Made by a program: the position numbers and the translations under genes. Below the pieces are notes generated by a model. The model worked only from the letters and a program-made list of their open reading frames with translations, was not told the origin of the DNA and made no database searches. Below, in pieces: positions 6,731 to 7,606 of a DNA stretch of 7,606 nt (its first letter is position 1; the number at the start of each line of letters is the position of its first letter). The stretch comes from Pseudomonadales bacterium (GTDB taxonomy: Bacteria > Pseudomonadota > Gammaproteobacteria > Pseudomonadales > DT-91). The stretch lies in assembly GCA_013215025.1 (NCBI GenBank), contig JABSRR010000119.1:1-7606 (forward strand), written 5' to 3'.

Positions 6731-7606
6731 ATGTATTTAGCCCGACGAAAACTGCCCTTAAACGCTCTGCGCGCATTTGAAACTGCCGCCAAACACTGCC
6801 ATCTGCGAAAAGCTGCAGAAGAGTTAGGGGTTACGCATGGTGCCATCAGCCGGCATATTTCTCAGCTTGAAGATCAATTTGATACCTTGCTATTTAGCCG
6901 CAGCCACAATCGGTTGAGCTTAACCCCGGCTGGCTATAAATTGTTTCAAGGCCTGAAGCAGGGCTTCGATATCATCACCGAAAGTACCGTGATGCTTGAA
7001 AATCCGGTACTTGAGGGTCAGCTGGTCATCGCCTCCACTACGTCGATCAGTTCAAGTTGGCTGGTTAAGTGCATTGGTGAATTCCATCGTCGCTACCCCG
7101 ATATTGAATTGCGCTTAAAAACGATTTCGCCTTTTCAAACCGAATTAGCCAGCGATATTGATGTCGCCATATGCTACGGGCTGCCTGAGGCGCCTGATCG
7201 CAGCAGTGAAAAACTCTACCGTGAACAATATTTCCCGGTAGCCAGTGAACGACGTTTTGCTCACTTAGTCGATGATTTGCCGGCTCTGCTTGGCGCGCCG
7301 TTATTGGTTGATCGGCATCATCATTGGTCGCGTTGGCTGGATAAGTTTGCGCCCGAGCATCAGTCAGTTCGCAAACTGTTTTTTGAAGATAATGCGAATA
7401 TGGTTGTGGCGGCAAAAGAGGGCTTGGGTGTTGCGCTATGTGACCCGCTTGAGGTTCAGGATGAATTGCAAAGTCGCGAGTTGATGGTGTTAGCTGACAG
7501 GGCTGTCGACTCTGAGCAGGACTTCTATTTAGTCTGTCGATATTCACAATACGCGTCTTTAGCGGCGCAGTTATTTGCTGACTATATCCGACGTTTTTTT
7601 CATCAT
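6731..7606 (+). CDS. LysR-type transcriptional regulator, GcvA-like (3' end outside window)
   Basis: The frame is open from the ATG at 6731 to the last base, 292 codons without a stop. LysR proteins run to about 300 residues, so only a few residues are probably missing. The N-terminus (KLPLNALRAFETAAKHCHLRKAAEELG) resembles GcvA. The winged helix-turn-helix spans about residues 10-67, with the helix-turn-helix at LRKAAEELGVTHGAISRHI (25-43) and the linker helix after it. The effector-binding domain follows from about residue 95, ending with a GcvA-type block GLGVALCDPLEVQDEL (231-246). A weak AGAAG at 6717-6721 is the only ribosome-binding candidate. It is divergent from gabD and most likely controls the gabD-aminotransferase operon, perhaps in response to GABA or the semialdehyde; the effector is inferred from position only. 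Family assignment is very sure. Confidence 0.92.
   Translation, partial: MYLARRKLPLNALRAFETAAKHCHLRKAAEELGVTHGAISRHISQLEDQFDTLLFSRSHNRLSLTPAGYKLFQGLKQGFDIITESTVMLENPVLEGQLVIASTTSISSSWLVKCIGEFHRRYPDIELRLKTISPFQTELASDIDVAICYGLPEAPDRSSEKLYREQYFPVASERRFAHLVDDLPALLGAPLLVDRHHHWSRWLDKFAPEHQSVRKLFFEDNANMVVAAKEGLGVALCDPLEVQDELQSRELMVLADRAVDSEQDFYLVCRYSQYASLAAQLFADYIRRFFHH

Noticed and set aside
7065..7547. 160-codon open frame on the - strand
   Set aside because: It lies wholly antisense to the lysR coding region, which has strong family similarity. Its sequence has no recognisable domain and it has no good ribosome-binding site.

Overview
The window looks like a stretch of chromosome from a marine or aquatic gammaproteobacterium, probably Alteromonadales-like. 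The grounds are a TonB-dependent receptor tail followed by a TPR-sulfotransferase, a GabD close to the E. coli enzyme, moderate GC content and tight gene packing. The genus cannot be fixed from the sequence, and no mobile element, CRISPR array, tRNA or rRNA is visible.

Left half, + strand (1-3644): a probable three-gene operon. It starts with the last 89 residues of a TonB-dependent outer-membrane receptor. After a 20-nt gap comes a 527-residue protein with N-terminal TPR-like helices and a C-terminal PAPS-dependent sulfotransferase domain. After a further 45 nt comes an exported, cysteine-rich serine hydrolase of the beta-lactamase/penicillin-binding fold. Together these suggest outer-membrane uptake, cytoplasmic sulfation and periplasmic hydrolysis, but neither the ligand nor the substrate can be read from the sequence.

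Middle (3645-3751): a short convergent intergenic region with a GC-rich hairpin next to the aminotransferase stop codon. It probably terminates transcription from both sides.

Right half (3752-7606): a two-gene catabolic operon on the - strand. It holds gabD (succinate-semialdehyde dehydrogenase) followed by a class III omega-amino acid:pyruvate-type aminotransferase, whose ribosome-binding site overlaps the gabD stop codon. A GcvA-like LysR regulator is transcribed divergently and runs off the window end. The shared 156-nt intergenic region contains a T-N11-A dyad (GTGGT-N11-ACCAC), a plausible regulator site. The likely job is conversion of GABA or a related omega-amine to its semialdehyde and then to succinate, under control of the LysR protein.

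Nothing here is clearly an undescribed system. The least understood part is the receptor-sulfotransferase-hydrolase operon.
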